Of a stretch of 50,891 bases of DNA, positions 26,119 through 35,306 are shown one piece after another; position 1 is the first letter of the stretch; each line of letters begins with the position of its first letter. Both the position numbers and the translations under genes were made by a program. The notes below the pieces were generated by a model. It had not been told where the DNA came from. It saw only the letters and a list, made by a program, of their open reading frames with translations, and ran no database searches. The stretch spans positions 1 to 50,891 of the forward strand of contig CALUNE010000017.1 of the NCBI GenBank assembly GCA_944321945.1, written 5' to 3'. Origin of the DNA: an uncultured Alistipes sp. (lineage in GTDB: Bacteria > Bacteroidota > Bacteroidia > Bacteroidales > Rikenellaceae).

Positions 26119-26703
26119 CCGTCGCAGCCCGACGGTCCGGAACAGCGTGCTGAAGTGACGACACCCCGCGTGTCAGAAGCCAGGCACGGAGATTCCGGAC
26201 AAAACCTGACCAGGGTACAGAGTGGCCAAAGTGCATTGGAGACCGGACGTGCGAAGGAAAGAGCGAGTGGAGCCGAGTGCGTTGGAGACCAGACGTGCGA
26301 AGGAAAGAGCGAGTGGAGCCGAGTGCGTTGGAGACCAGACGTGCGAAGGAAAGAGCAAGTGGAGCCGAGTGCGTTGGAGACCGGACGTGCGAAGGAAAGA
26401 GCAAGTGGAGCCGAAAGCCGGGTGCTCGAAATACGAGAGACCTGGATGCGAAGCCAATGATGCATGCACAAGGCCGAGTGTATGTGGTGAAAGACGGATT
26501 GAGCATGAAAGAGAGGTAAGAGAGATCACGCAAAAGTGCAGCTGAAAGCAGCAGCGGGCAACTGCATGCGGCAGGAAGCAATGAATGCAGCAAAGCGGCC
26601 GAGGAGGAGAGAAGAGAAAAATCCGAAGCAAGAAGTGACCAGGCCAGTAAAGCCGGACAACAGCGAAAAACGCAAGGATATACAAGACAAAATTAAATAA
26701 GAC
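26119..26703. other. Long purine-rich spacer with tandem repeats
   Basis: 585 bp between two genes of the same cluster. The plus strand is strongly enriched in A and G, which leaves several long open frames on both strands. None has family resemblance, and the repeats change frame every unit (46 is not a multiple of 3). No hairpin terminator was found, so the transcript may run through. Confidence 0.6.
26231..26414 (+). repeat. Tandem repeat, four copies of 46 bp
   Basis: Units start at 26231, 26277, 26323 and 26369 (GTGC[A/G]TTGGAGACC[A/G]GACG ... GTGGAGCCGA) and differ at only a few positions. The period of 46 bp is exact. No internal palindrome was seen. Likely a minisatellite whose copy number varies between strains. 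Confidence 0.9.
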
Positions 26704-28023
26704 ATGAAAGTATTAATGTTCGGATGGGAGTTCCCGCCCCATATTGCGGGCGGATTGGGAACGGCCTGCTACGGTATGACTCGCGGACTGGCCCGTAACG
26801 GCGTGGATGTAACCTTCGTGGTCCCGCACGCCTACGGCGACGAGGACCAGCGTTTCACACACGTCCTGAATGCAAGCGAGGTCGAAGCCCTCTACGGCTC
26901 CACCGGAAACGGCGCCGACGACGTCCTCGAAAAGATGTCGTTCATCCATATCGACTCCAACATGGTCCCCTACATCTCCCCCGAAGAGTATCAGTCCTAC
27001 CACGAGAAGTATGTCAAGAGCGGTCAGCGCACCTGGTCAACGACCGATGCCTGGAAACAGCGCTACACCTTCTCGGGCAAGTACGGTGCAAACCTCATGG
27101 AGGAGGTGGCCCGCTATGCCGTCGTGGCGGCGCAGGTGGCCCGCGACCTCGAAGGCCAGTTCGACGTCATCCACGCCCATGACTGGCTGACCTACTACGC
27201 CGGAATCGCCGCCAAACGCATCTCCGGCAAACCGCTGGTCGTCCACATGCACGCCACGGAATTCGACCGCAGCGGCGAGAACATCAACACCCAGGTCTAT
27301 GCCATCGAACGTGCCGGCATGGAGGCTGCCGACCGCGTGATCGCCGTCTCGAACCTCACGCGCAACATCGTCATCAACCGCTACGGAATCCCCGCCAACA
27401 AGGTAGTCACGGTGCATAACGCCGTGCGCTTCGCCGAACACGACACCGAAGCCCCCGAACGCGGCGTGACGGACAAGATCGTCACCTTCCTCGGTCGCAT
27501 CACCTACCAGAAAGGTCCCGACTACTTCGTCGAGGCGGCCGCCAAGGTCCTCAAACGCGTCCCCAACGTGCGCTTCGTCATGGCCGGTTCGGGTGACATG
27601 ATGAACCACATCGTACGGCGCGTCGCACGACTGGGTATCGCCGACCGCTTCCACTTCACCGGATTCCTCCGCGGCGAGGACGTCCACAAGATGTTCCAGC
27701 TGTCGGACGTCTACGTCATGCCCTCGGTCTCGGAACCCTTCGGCATCTCGCCCCTCGAAGCCATGCGCTCGAACGTTCCGGTCATCATCTCCAAACAGAG
27801 CGGTGTGGCCGAAGTCCTCGACTACGCCGTCAAGGTCGACTACTGGGATGTCGATGCCCTGGCCGACGCCATCTACGGCCTGATCGAATACCCGGCTCTG
27901 GCCAAAATGTTCGCATCGAAAGGCCTCGAAGAGGTCACCAACCTGAAATGGAACGACGCGGCAGCCAAGATCAAGAAGGTCTACGAAGACGTGATCGAAG
28001 AGAACAAGAATCAATCCAAATAG
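26704..28023 (+). CDS. GT4-family glycosyltransferase of the glucan cluster
   Basis: A 439-residue GT-B retaining glycosyltransferase. The N-terminal domain opens with MKVLMFGWEFPPHIAGGLGTACYGMTRGL, the glycine-rich acceptor/donor loop of GT4/GT5 enzymes, and contains DVIHAHDWLTYYAG and HMHATEFDRSG. The C-terminal domain has KIVTFLGRITYQKGPDYFVEAA, and SVSEPFGISPLEAMRSNVPVI with the donor-binding E-x7-E. The sugar donor is unknown; the gene order suggests ADP- or UDP-glucose and a glucan product. Only 14 bp separate it from the GH57 gene, so the two are surely co-transcribed. Confidence 0.9.
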   Translation: MKVLMFGWEFPPHIAGGLGTACYGMTRGLARNGVDVTFVVPHAYGDEDQRFTHVLNASEVEALYGSTGNGADDVLEKMSFIHIDSNMVPYISPEEYQSYHEKYVKSGQRTWSTTDAWKQRYTFSGKYGANLMEEVARYAVVAAQVARDLEGQFDVIHAHDWLTYYAGIAAKRISGKPLVVHMHATEFDRSGENINTQVYAIERAGMEAADRVIAVSNLTRNIVINRYGIPANKVVTVHNAVRFAEHDTEAPERGVTDKIVTFLGRITYQKGPDYFVEAAAKVLKRVPNVRFVMAGSGDMMNHIVRRVARLGIADRFHFTGFLRGEDVHKMFQLSDVYVMPSVSEPFGISPLEAMRSNVPVIISKQSGVAEVLDYAVKVDYWDVDALADAIYGLIEYPALAKMFASKGLEEVTNLKWNDAAAKIKKVYEDVIEENKNQSK

Positions 28024-28037
28024 ACATATACACCGAC

Positions 28038-29252
28038 ATGAAAACCGTTTGCCTCTACTTTCAGGTACATCAGCCCTGGCGTCTGAAAAAGTACCGCTTC
28101 TTCAACATGGGCAAGGACCATAACTACCTGGATGACCTTCAGAACCGCTCCATCATGCAGAAGGTCGCCCGGCAGTGCTATCTCCCGATGAATGCCCTCC
28201 TGCTGAAGCTCATCAAGGAGAACAAGGGCAAGTTCCGCTGCTCGTTCTCGATCACGGGAAGCGCCATCGAACAGATGAAGGCCTTTGCTCCCGAAGTTCT
28301 CGATTCGTTCAAGGAACTCGCCGCCACGGGCTGCGTGGAGTTCCTCGCCGAGACCTACTCCCACTCGCTCGCCTCGCTGGCCTCGAAAGAGGACTTCGAA
28401 GAGCAGGTAAAGCTCCACGTCAACCTCATCAAGAAGGAGTTCGGCGTCAAACCCACCGCATTCCGCAATACGGAGCTGATCTACTCCGACGAAATCGGCG
28501 CCATGGTGGCCGGCATGGGCTTCCGCACGATGCTGGCCGAAGGTGCCAAGCATGTCCTCGGCTGGAAATCGCCCAACTACGTCTATGCCAACGCCATCGA
28601 CCAGAAGCTGCGGCTGCTGCTGCGCAACTACAAACTCTCGGACGACATCGCTTTCCGCTTCTCGAACAAGAGCTGGGACCAGTGGCCGCTGACCGCCGAC
28701 AAGTACGTACAGTGGCTCGCTTCGGAGGATACGCCCGGCGAGGTGATCAACCTCTTCATGGACTACGAGACCTTCGGCGAACACCAGACGGCCGACACGG
28801 GTATCTTCGAATTCATGCGGGCCCTGCCCAAGGCGATCCTGGCCAAGAAGAACGGTCTGGAATTCGCCACCGTGACCGAAGCCGCCAAGAAACATCAGCC
28901 CGTGGCCGTACTGCACTGCCCGCACGTCATGTCGTGGGCCGACGAGGAGCGCGACGTGACGGCCTGGCTGGGCAACGAGCTGCAGAACGAGGCCTTCTCG
29001 AAACTCTACGCCCAGAAAGAGAAGGTCAAGGCGCTGAAGAGCCCCGACTTCGACTACGTATGGAGCTTCATGCAGACCTCCGACCACTTCTACTATATGG
29101 CAACGAAGTGGCTCTCGGACGGCGACGTGCACTCGTACTTCAACCCCTACGATTCGGCCTACGACGCCTTCATCAACTACATGAACGTCCTCTCGGACTT
29201 CATCATCGAGCTGGACAAGGCGCTGGCCGCCAAGAATGCCAAGAAGGCATAA
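28038..29252 (+). CDS. GH57 alpha-glucan-active enzyme
   Basis: A 404-residue family 57 glycoside hydrolase (alpha-amylase, 4-alpha-glucanotransferase or branching type). It shows the GH57 motifs: VCLYFQVHQPWRLKKY (His-Gln-Pro), AETYSHSLASL, AFRNTELIYSDEIG with the nucleophile Glu near residue 145, FMDYETFGEHQ with the acid Asp near 240, and the late helix YDAFINYMNVLSDF. It is short, lacking the C-terminal extension of branching enzymes, so amylase or transferase activity is more likely; the specificity is not settled by sequence alone. Last gene of the cluster, followed by a strong terminator. Confidence 0.92.
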   Translation: MKTVCLYFQVHQPWRLKKYRFFNMGKDHNYLDDLQNRSIMQKVARQCYLPMNALLLKLIKENKGKFRCSFSITGSAIEQMKAFAPEVLDSFKELAATGCVEFLAETYSHSLASLASKEDFEEQVKLHVNLIKKEFGVKPTAFRNTELIYSDEIGAMVAGMGFRTMLAEGAKHVLGWKSPNYVYANAIDQKLRLLLRNYKLSDDIAFRFSNKSWDQWPLTADKYVQWLASEDTPGEVINLFMDYETFGEHQTADTGIFEFMRALPKAILAKKNGLEFATVTEAAKKHQPVAVLHCPHVMSWADEERDVTAWLGNELQNEAFSKLYAQKEKVKALKSPDFDYVWSFMQTSDHFYYMATKWLSDGDVHSYFNPYDSAYDAFINYMNVLSDFIIELDKALAAKNAKKA

Positions 29253-29283
29253 GGCGCTCCGGACAAAGCCCGAGACATTCTGA

Positions 29284-29313
29284 AAAAAGCCTCCCGAAAA
29301 GGGAGGCTTTTTC
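29284..29313. terminator. Bidirectional terminator after the glucan cluster
   Basis: AAAAAAGCCTCCC-GAAAA-GGGAGGCTTTTT, with A and T runs on both sides, between the GH57 gene and the convergent AraC gene. Confidence 0.9.
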
Positions 29314-29394
29314 ATATGCGGAAATACAGAGGGGCTTTTCGACCCGGACTCCCCTCAGAAAGGGCCCGAATGCCCCATCCGCGGGACGGGAGGA

Positions 29395-30306
29395 TTATCC
29401 CTTGCGCTTGTAACGCGACGGCGAAGTGCCGGTATGCTGTTTGAAATACTTGCCGAAGAACGACTGTGTCGAGAAGTTCAGGTGGTAGGCGATCTCCTGG
29501 ATGCTCATGCCCGAATACTTCAGAAGGGCCTTGGCCTCGAGGATCACCGACTCGTCGATCCATCGCGCCGCCGTCTTGCCACTCACCTCCTTGACCACCG
29601 ACGAAAGGTATTTCGGCGTGATGTTCAGCTGCTTGGCATAGAAACTCACGTTCCGTTCACGTTTGCTGTACTGTTGCAGCAGCGACATGAATTCGTCGAA
29701 GAGCACCTCGCAGCGCCCTTGCTTCATCTCGCCGGGCTGTTCGCGCAGGTTGATCTCCGTGATGATGTAGAAGGCCGTGGTGAAGAGCGTACGGATGATC
29801 TCGTGGCGATAGCGCTCCTTGTTGCTCAGGAGCATCGTCTTGATCAACTGGAACAGTTGCCGGATCTCGTCCACGTCCTGCTGTGTGACGGGCAGCACCG
29901 GGGCCTTGCCGAAACGCATGTAGACCGGCAGCGAAGTCGACAGATCGATCTGGATCTCGTTGACGAACGATTTGGAAAAGGCCAGCAGATAGGCCGCAGC
30001 GTTCGACGAACACTTCACCGTGCGGATGATCGAATCGGGATTGAAAAAGACAATCGTATTGGGACGCACCGTGTAGTTCTGCATGTCGATCGACACGACA
30101 GCTTCGCCCGCCATCATGATAATGGCCGTAAATCCGTCGATCGACGTCGGATAGTTCGCCGTGGTGTTCTTGTCGGCCGTAAGCGTCGTGATAACCAGAT
30201 CGTCCGAAAGGTAAAAGACATTGCTCATCTCCTTCTTGATTCGGGAGATGGAGACTTTGTGCAGCCCTTCGCGACCGCCGCGCGTTGTCTTGCCGTTTTC
30301 CGCCAT
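29395..30306 (-). CDS. AraC-family transcriptional regulator
   Basis: A 303-residue regulator. The N-terminal half is a cupin-like sensing domain (ISIDMQNYTVRPNTIVFFNPDSIIRTV). The C-terminal 100 residues carry the double HTH of the AraC/XylS family (FYAKQLNITPKYLSSVVKEVSGKTAARWID, then SIQEIAYHLNFSTQSFFGKYFKQHTGTSPSRYKRKG). It lacks a signal peptide and membrane segments, so it is a soluble one-component regulator. Targets are unknown; it lies tail to tail with the glucan cluster, which gives no direct evidence of control. Confidence 0.93.
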   Translation of the reverse strand: MAENGKTTRGGREGLHKVSISRIKKEMSNVFYLSDDLVITTLTADKNTTANYPTSIDGFTAIIMMAGEAVVSIDMQNYTVRPNTIVFFNPDSIIRTVKCSSNAAAYLLAFSKSFVNEIQIDLSTSLPVYMRFGKAPVLPVTQQDVDEIRQLFQLIKTMLLSNKERYRHEIIRTLFTTAFYIITEINLREQPGEMKQGRCEVLFDEFMSLLQQYSKRERNVSFYAKQLNITPKYLSSVVKEVSGKTAARWIDESVILEAKALLKYSGMSIQEIAYHLNFSTQSFFGKYFKQHTGTSPSRYKRKG

Positions 30307-30323
30307 AAGGTCGTGTTTTTTGA

Positions 30324-30356
30324 CAAAATTAGCATTTTACACCGGAAAAAAGCAAA
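30324..30356 (-). promoter_or_regulatory. Promoter of the AraC-type gene
   Basis: On the minus strand TTTG (30353-30356), 21-base spacer, TAATTTTG (30324-30331), 17 bases before the start codon. Confidence 0.65.
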
Positions 30357-30445
30357 TCATCGCATAAAAAAACGCCCGATCCGGAGTAAACAGGCCGAAA
30401 ATGCACCCTGCAGAAGGCCTTTTTAAGAAATTATGAATATAAAAT

Positions 30446-30477
30446 GCCGATCGCGAAAAATTCAAAAAACGATCGGC
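30446..30477 (-). terminator. Possible terminator after the lipid kinase gene
   Basis: GCCGATCG (30446-30453) and CGATCGGC (30470-30477) with a 16-base A/T-rich loop, 34 bp after the stop. An A/T-rich stretch follows on the minus strand. The loop is long for a classic terminator. Confidence 0.45.
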
Positions 30478-30510
30478 AAACGGGGGATCAATCATAAAGT
30501 CCGCCCCGCA

Positions 30511-31404
30511 TCAGACCGGCTCCGGCACCGGCTCCTGAACACGCGGCCGGGGACACATCACCCGCAGACCGCCCGCCACACACTCGATGTGCAGCGGGAA
30601 TTCGGCTCCGGGCTGTCCGTCGACATCGGTCGGTTCGTTGACCGTCGACTGGATGTCGATATGCCGGGCCCGCAGATGGCGGACAATCTTGGGATTGCCG
30701 CCCAGCAGGTACTGTCCCATGGCCAGCGTCGAGCGGAAAAGATCCTTCTTTTCGAGCAGGATGCAGTCGAACAGTCCGTCGCGGATCGACGACGTGCGTG
30801 CCAGGCGGAACCCTCCGGCCGTCTCACCGTTGAAGATCAGCACCATCAGCGACCGCAGATCGAAATGTTCACCGTCGGCCACAATCTCCAGCGGCACGGC
30901 ATGGATCGTGCGGAACTCCTTCACCCCCTCGATGATATAGGCCAGTTTGCCGATGCGGTGCTTACGCGAATTGGGCGTGCGCTGCGAGGTGGTCGTGAAG
31001 ATGCCGAACGAGAAGATATTGACGAACCACAGGTCGTTGACCCGTCCGACATCGACCCGGTCTTCACAACCCGTTGCAATCTGACGGGCCGCCTCGATCA
31101 GTTCGCCGGACATACCGAGCGCCCCGGCAAAGTCGTTTGCCGTACCGGCGGGAATCACGCCGATGGGAATATCGAGCCCCTTGCGCTTCATGGCATTGAC
31201 CACGAAATTGATGGTCCCGTCGCCGCCGGCCACGACCATCAGATCGATCGTCTCGTGACCGTCGAACGGGTTGACCGCAAAATCAATCGGTTGCGGTATG
31301 ACATGATAGCCGTTCGTGCGGAAGATCTCGTCGATCTGCTCGGCCTCGCGGGCGACACGGCCCCGGCCCGATTCGGGGTTATAGAGAAAGACTGCGTTTT
31401 TCAT
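30511..31404 (-). CDS. YegS/diacylglycerol kinase-family lipid kinase
   Basis: A 297-residue cytosolic or membrane-peripheral kinase acting on a lipid such as diacylglycerol, phosphatidylglycerol or a sphingoid base. The catalytic domain shows AVFLYNPESGRG, LMVVAGGDGTINFVVNAM (the GGDGT nucleotide-binding motif), IGVIPAGTANDFAGALG, and the later NIFSFGIFTTTS and GQPGAEFPLHIECV segments. Length is that of the family. The organism probably makes sphingolipid-like lipids, so a sphingoid base is a plausible substrate, but this is inference. It begins 20 bp after the apbE stop; the two form an operon. Confidence 0.92.
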   Translation of the reverse strand: MKNAVFLYNPESGRGRVAREAEQIDEIFRTNGYHVIPQPIDFAVNPFDGHETIDLMVVAGGDGTINFVVNAMKRKGLDIPIGVIPAGTANDFAGALGMSGELIEAARQIATGCEDRVDVGRVNDLWFVNIFSFGIFTTTSQRTPNSRKHRIGKLAYIIEGVKEFRTIHAVPLEIVADGEHFDLRSLMVLIFNGETAGGFRLARTSSIRDGLFDCILLEKKDLFRSTLAMGQYLLGGNPKIVRHLRARHIDIQSTVNEPTDVDGQPGAEFPLHIECVAGGLRVMCPRPRVQEPVPEPV

Positions 31405-31423
31405 GATTGGGTCTGCTCGGTGT

Positions 31424-32443
31424 TCACTCCATGATCAGGGGTTTCATCGCCGGGGAGACATACTCCTCGTACCGATCGCCGTCGCCCGCCAGAATGAAGT
31501 AGACCTTCACCCCCGGCATGCGGTCGACGGCCGCACGCGCATCGTCGGCGCCCATGGCCAGAAACATCGTTCCCAGGGCGTCGGCCTCGGCACACGTCGG
31601 CGCCACGACCGTCACCGACAGCAGTCGCGACACGATGCTGCGTCCCGTACGCGGATCGATCGTATGGGCCACCTTGTTGCCGTCGGCATCGAGGTAGAAG
31701 CGGCGGTAGTTGCCCGACGTGGCCAGTCCTCCGTCGGTGAGCTGGATGCGCCGCTGGAGGTAGTCGCCGTCGGTCATGTTGCCGTCGAAGGGGGTCTCCA
31801 CACCGATGCGCCACGGATGGCCCTGGCGGTTGACACCCCGGCAGCGCACCTCGCCGCCGATGTCGACGATGTAGTTCTCGGCCCCGAAGCGCTCGACCAG
31901 CGCCGCCAGCAGGTCCACCGTATAGCCCTTGGCCACGGAGTTGAAGTCGAGCTGTACGCGCGGATCCGACTTGACGAGGCGGTTGCCCTCGATGTGCACC
32001 TTGTCCCGCCCGACGAAGGCGAGAATCGAATCGATGTTCGGATGAGCCTGGGCCGCCTTGCCGGCAAAGCCCCACGCTTCGACCAGCGGTTTGACCGTCA
32101 CGTCGTAGCGGCCGTCGCTCAGGGCGCCGATACTGTCGGCCAGGTGCAGATTGAAGGCGATATGACGATCGACCGTATCGGTCTCGTTGCGGTTCAGACG
32201 GCTCAGCAGCGACCCTTCGTCGAAGATCGACATCGAGGCCTTGGCCTCGCGGTCGAGCTCCATCACCGCGGCGTAAAGTTCGCCCGACGAGACCCCCCGC
32301 ACGTCGGCCACCACGTGCAGCGTCGTACCGAGCATCACCCCGTCGACGGTCGTATAGTCCGGCCGGCCGGCGCACGACACGAACAGACCCGAAACCACCA
32401 CGGCCACAAGGCCGAACAGGCGCATGTTTCCCATAATTTTCAT
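31424..32443 (-). CDS. apbE: FAD:protein FMN transferase (ApbE), lipoprotein
   Basis: Attaches FMN covalently to threonine of target flavoproteins such as Rnf or Nqr subunits in the cell envelope. 339 residues with a lipoprotein signal (MRLFGLVAVVVSGLFVSC, lipobox Cys near 24). Motifs: VMLGTTLHVVADV, DREAKASMSIFDEGSLLSRLN, the LDFNSVAKGYTVDLLAALVERFG segment, NYIVDIGGEVRCRG, and KVAHTIDPRTGRSI with AEADALGTMFLAMG for Mg and flavin binding. The first ATG (32443) and later in-frame ATGs (32434, 32425) are all possible. A TATTTTTG box precedes it by 11 bases. Confidence 0.94.
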   Translation of the reverse strand: MKIMGNMRLFGLVAVVVSGLFVSCAGRPDYTTVDGVMLGTTLHVVADVRGVSSGELYAAVMELDREAKASMSIFDEGSLLSRLNRNETDTVDRHIAFNLHLADSIGALSDGRYDVTVKPLVEAWGFAGKAAQAHPNIDSILAFVGRDKVHIEGNRLVKSDPRVQLDFNSVAKGYTVDLLAALVERFGAENYIVDIGGEVRCRGVNRQGHPWRIGVETPFDGNMTDGDYLQRRIQLTDGGLATSGNYRRFYLDADGNKVAHTIDPRTGRSIVSRLLSVTVVAPTCAEADALGTMFLAMGADDARAAVDRMPGVKVYFILAGDGDRYEEYVSPAMKPLIME

Positions 32444-32454
32444 ACGTTTAGGTG

Positions 32455-32462
32455 CAAAAATA
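32455..32462 (-). promoter_or_regulatory. -7 box of the apbE operon
   Basis: The minus strand reads TATTTTTG, 11 bases before the ATG at 32443. Confidence 0.55.
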
Positions 32463-32546
32463 CGATTTTCCCCGCTAACTTTTCATTTTTCGCCTCAAAA
32501 GACGAAGAATTTTTGACTTTTCATTCCTAAATCGTAATTATATTCG

Positions 32547-32554
32547 TACCTTTG
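32547..32554 (+). promoter_or_regulatory. -7 box of rpsO
   Basis: TACCTTTG, predicting a transcript starting near 32560 and a leader of about 65 bases. Confidence 0.65.
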
Positions 32555-32561
32555 CCGAACG

Positions 32562-32600
32562 CTCTGGCGTTATCCACGGTAAGGGGGATGCGTCGTAGAG
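32562..32600 (+). promoter_or_regulatory. Hairpin in the rpsO leader
   Basis: CTCT-GGCGTTATCC (32562-32575) pairs with GGATGCGTCG-TAGAG, with a loop of about 10 bases and one bulge. It occupies the very 5' end of the predicted rpsO message. S15 mRNA leaders are bound by S15 for feedback control in several bacteria, so an autoregulatory site is possible. Confidence 0.5.
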
Positions 32601-32625
32601 TGGAACTTAAATAAACTTTTACAAA

Positions 32626-32898
32626 ATGGCTTATTTAACAGCTGAAAAAAAGCAGGAGCTTTTTGGCCAGTACGGCAAGTCTAACACCGACACGGGTTCT
32701 CCCGAGAGCCAGATCGCGTTGTTTTCGTACCGTATCAACCACCTTACTGAACACCTCAAGAACAACCGGCACGACTTCGGCACCCAGCGCGCCCTGCTGC
32801 GCCTGGTCGGCAAGCGTCGCCAGCTGCTGGAGTACCTCAAGGAGGTTGACATCGAGCGCTACCGCGCCATCGTCAAGACCTTGAACCTCCGCAAGTAA
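32626..32898 (+). CDS. rpsO: 30S ribosomal protein S15
   Basis: Primary 16S rRNA-binding protein of the small subunit. 90 residues, the normal length, with the typical GKSNTDTGSPESQIALFSYRINHLTEHLKNNRHDFGTQRALLRLVGKRRQLLEYLKEVDIERY pattern. It is followed by a hairpin and pnp in the same direction, the arrangement seen in many bacteria. Confidence 0.98.
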   Translation: MAYLTAEKKQELFGQYGKSNTDTGSPESQIALFSYRINHLTEHLKNNRHDFGTQRALLRLVGKRRQLLEYLKEVDIERYRAIVKTLNLRK

Positions 32899-32911
32899 TC
32901 ACGAGGTCAGA

Positions 32912-32952
32912 AATGAGGGCAATTCCCGAAAGGGGTTGCCTTCATTTTCTTG
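32912..32952 (+). terminator. Hairpin between rpsO and pnp
   Basis: AATGAGGGCAA...TTGCCTTCATT with an inner CCC/GGG stem, followed by TTTTCTTG. It is a partial terminator or an RNA-processing hairpin comparable to the E. coli rpsO-pnp spacer. Confidence 0.65.
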
Positions 32953-32988
32953 CGAATCTGAATCGAAACATCATAGGTTAAAATTTTT

Positions 32989-35214
32989 ATGGAAGAAAAG
33001 AAGCTGTACAACGCAGTCCGCAAGATCATCACGCTGGGCGACGGTCGCCAGATCGAGATCGAAACGGGCAAGCTGGCCAAACAGGCCGACGGCGCCGTGG
33101 TCGTCAAGATGGGCGACACGATGCTCCTCGGTACCGTCGTGGCCGCAAAGGATGCAAAACCCGACACCGACTTCATGCCCCTGCAGGTCGAATACAAGGA
33201 GAAATACGCCGCCTGCGGCCGCTACCCCGGCGGATTCATGAAGCGCGAAGGCAAGGCCAACGACAGTGAAATCCTCGTCGCCCGCCTGATCGACCGCGCC
33301 CTCCGCCCGCTGTTCCCCGCCGACTACCACGCCGAAGTCTACGTCACCGTCAACCTCATCTCGGCCGACAAGGACATTCAGCCCGATGCCCTGGCCGGTC
33401 TGGCCGCTTCGGCCGCCCTGGCCGTGTCGGACATCCCCTTCGGAGGCCCGATCTCCGAAGTCCGCGTCGTACGCAAGAACGGTCAGTATGCCATCAACCC
33501 CAACTTCTCCGAAATGCCCGAGTGCGACCTCGACATCATGGTCGGCGGTACGATCGACAACATCCTCATGGTCGAGGGTGAGATGAAGGAGGTTTCGGAG
33601 GAGGTCATGCTCGGCGCCATCAAGTTCGCCCACGAGGAGATCAAGAAGCACTGCGCCGTACAGATCGAACTCTCGAAGGAGCTCGGCAAGGACGTGAAAC
33701 GCACCTACTGCCACGAAGTCAATGACGAGGAGCTCCGCCAGACGATCATCAAGGAGCTCTACGACAAGGCATACGCCATCGCTACCAGCGGTACGATGAA
33801 GCATGAGCGCGAGGACCTCTTCAACGCCCTCGAGGCCGAATTCGCCTCGCGTTACACCGAAGAGGAGCTCGTCGAAAAGGCCCCGCTGATCCACAAGTAC
33901 TTCCACGACGATGTCCAGAAAAAGGCCATGCGCAACATGATCCTCGACGAGGGCAAGCGCCTCGACGGCCGCCGCACGGACGAAATCCGCCCCATCTGGT
34001 GCGAAGTGGGCTACCTGCCCGCCGCCCACGGTTCGGCCATCTTCACCCGCGGCGAAACCCAGGCCCTGGCAACGGTCACCCTCGGTACGAAACTCGACGA
34101 AAAGGTCAAGGACGAAGTCCTCGTCCAGGGCACCGAGCAGTTCGTGCTCCACTACAACTTCCCGCCCTTCTCGACCGGCGAGGCCAAGGCCGCCCGCGGT
34201 CTGTCGCGTCGCGAGATCGGCCACGGACACCTCGCATGGCGCGCCCTGAAGCCCATGATCCCGCTGGGCGAGGAGAACCCCTACGCCGTGCGCGTGGTTT
34301 CGGATATCCTCGAATCGAACGGCTCCTCGTCGATGGCTACGGTCTGCGCCGGTACGCTCGCCCTGATGGACGCCGGCGTCAAGATCAAGAAACCCGTTTC
34401 GGGTATCGCCATGGGTCTGATCACCGATTCGGCAACCGGCAAGTGGGCCGTCCTCTCCGATATTCTCGGCGATGAGGACCACCTCGGCGACATGGACTTC
34501 AAGGTCACCGGTACGCGTGACGGCATCACCGCCACCCAGATGGACATCAAGGTCGACGGTCTGTCGTATGACGTGCTCGCCGCCGCCCTGGAGCAGGCTC
34601 GCAAGGGTCGTCTGCACATCCTCGACAAGATCACCGAGTGCATCCCCGAACCGCGCGCCGACTACAAGCCCTTCGTTCCGCGCATCGTCCAGATCACCAT
34701 CCCGCAGGATATGATCGGTCCCGTGATCGGCCCCGGCGGAAAGGTCATCCAGGACATCCAGAAGACCACCAATACCACCATCACCATCACCGAGGTCGAC
34801 AACAAGGGTATCGTCGACATCTTCGGCGTGGACAAGGCTGCGCTCGACGCCGCTCTGGCCCGTATCAAGGCCATCGTCGCCATCCCCGAGGTGGGCGAAA
34901 CCTATCACGGCAAGATCCGCTCGATCGTCGCATTCGGCGCCTTCGTCGAGATCCTCCCCGGAAAGGACGCCCTGCTCCATATCTCCGAAATCGACTACAA
35001 GCGTTTCGAGACCATGGAGGAGACCGGCCTGAAGGAGGGTGACGAGATCGACGTCAAGCTCATCGGCGTGGATCCCAAAACCAACAAACTCAAGCTGTCC
35101 CGCAAGGCGCTGCTCCCGAAACCCGAGGGCTATGTCGAGCGCGAACGCCGTCCGCGTCCCGAACGCGGAGAGCGTCGTCCGCGTCCCGAACGCCACGACC
35201 ACAAGGAGGAGTAA
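32989..35214 (+). CDS. pnp: Polyribonucleotide nucleotidyltransferase (PNPase)
   Basis: Phosphorolytic 3'-5' exoribonuclease central to mRNA decay. 741 residues in the usual order: RNase PH domain 1 (about 10-225; [28 protein letters not shown]), helical domain, catalytic RNase PH domain 2 (about 315-545; [70 protein letters not shown]), KH domain ([17 protein letters not shown]), S1 domain ([34 protein letters not shown]), and a short Arg/Pro-rich tail ([15 protein letters not shown]). It is co-oriented with rpsO and ends at a strong terminator. Confidence 0.98.
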   Translation: MEEKKLYNAVRKIITLGDGRQIEIETGKLAKQADGAVVVKMGDTMLLGTVVAAKDAKPDTDFMPLQVEYKEKYAACGRYPGGFMKREGKANDSEILVARLIDRALRPLFPADYHAEVYVTVNLISADKDIQPDALAGLAASAALAVSDIPFGGPISEVRVVRKNGQYAINPNFSEMPECDLDIMVGGTIDNILMVEGEMKEVSEEVMLGAIKFAHEEIKKHCAVQIELSKELGKDVKRTYCHEVNDEELRQTIIKELYDKAYAIATSGTMKHEREDLFNALEAEFASRYTEEELVEKAPLIHKYFHDDVQKKAMRNMILDEGKRLDGRRTDEIRPIWCEVGYLPAAHGSAIFTRGETQALATVTLGTKLDEKVKDEVLVQGTEQFVLHYNFPPFSTGEAKAARGLSRREIGHGHLAWRALKPMIPLGEENPYAVRVVSDILESNGSSSMATVCAGTLALMDAGVKIKKPVSGIAMGLITDSATGKWAVLSDILGDEDHLGDMDFKVTGTRDGITATQMDIKVDGLSYDVLAAALEQARKGRLHILDKITECIPEPRADYKPFVPRIVQITIPQDMIGPVIGPGGKVIQDIQKTTNTTITITEVDNKGIVDIFGVDKAALDAALARIKAIVAIPEVGETYHGKIRSIVAFGAFVEILPGKDALLHISEIDYKRFETMEETGLKEGDEIDVKLIGVDPKTNKLKLSRKALLPKPEGYVERERRPRPERGERRPRPERHDHKEE

Positions 35215-35238
35215 AAAGCTTTTGTCACTGTGCAATTT

Positions 35239-35277
35239 CGGGCGGAATTTTTATTTGCATTTTCCGCCCGTTTTTTT
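35239..35277 (+). terminator. Terminator of pnp
   Basis: CGGGCGGA (35239-35246) with TCCGCCCG (35263-35270) and a T7 run. Confidence 0.88.
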
Positions 35278-35306
35278 GCATAATTTGACAGACTTTTCTA
35301 TATTTG
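35275..35306 (+). promoter_or_regulatory. Promoter of the TPR/OmpA-like lipoprotein gene
   Basis: TTTG (35275-35278), 20-base spacer, TATATTTG (35299-35306). The -33 element overlaps the T-run of the pnp terminator. The start would give a leader of about 220 bases (35313-35536), which is purine-rich and contains a GTTGCC/GGCAAC hairpin at 35326-35343. No small gene was recognised in it. Confidence 0.7.

Noticed and set aside
26231-26414. CRISPR array
   Set aside because: The four units are contiguous 46-bp tandem repeats without unique spacers, and there are no cas genes.
26173-26685. 170-codon minus-strand frame over the 46-bp repeats
   Set aside because: The repeat period shifts frame each unit and the openness follows from the purine-rich strand; there is no start context or family match.
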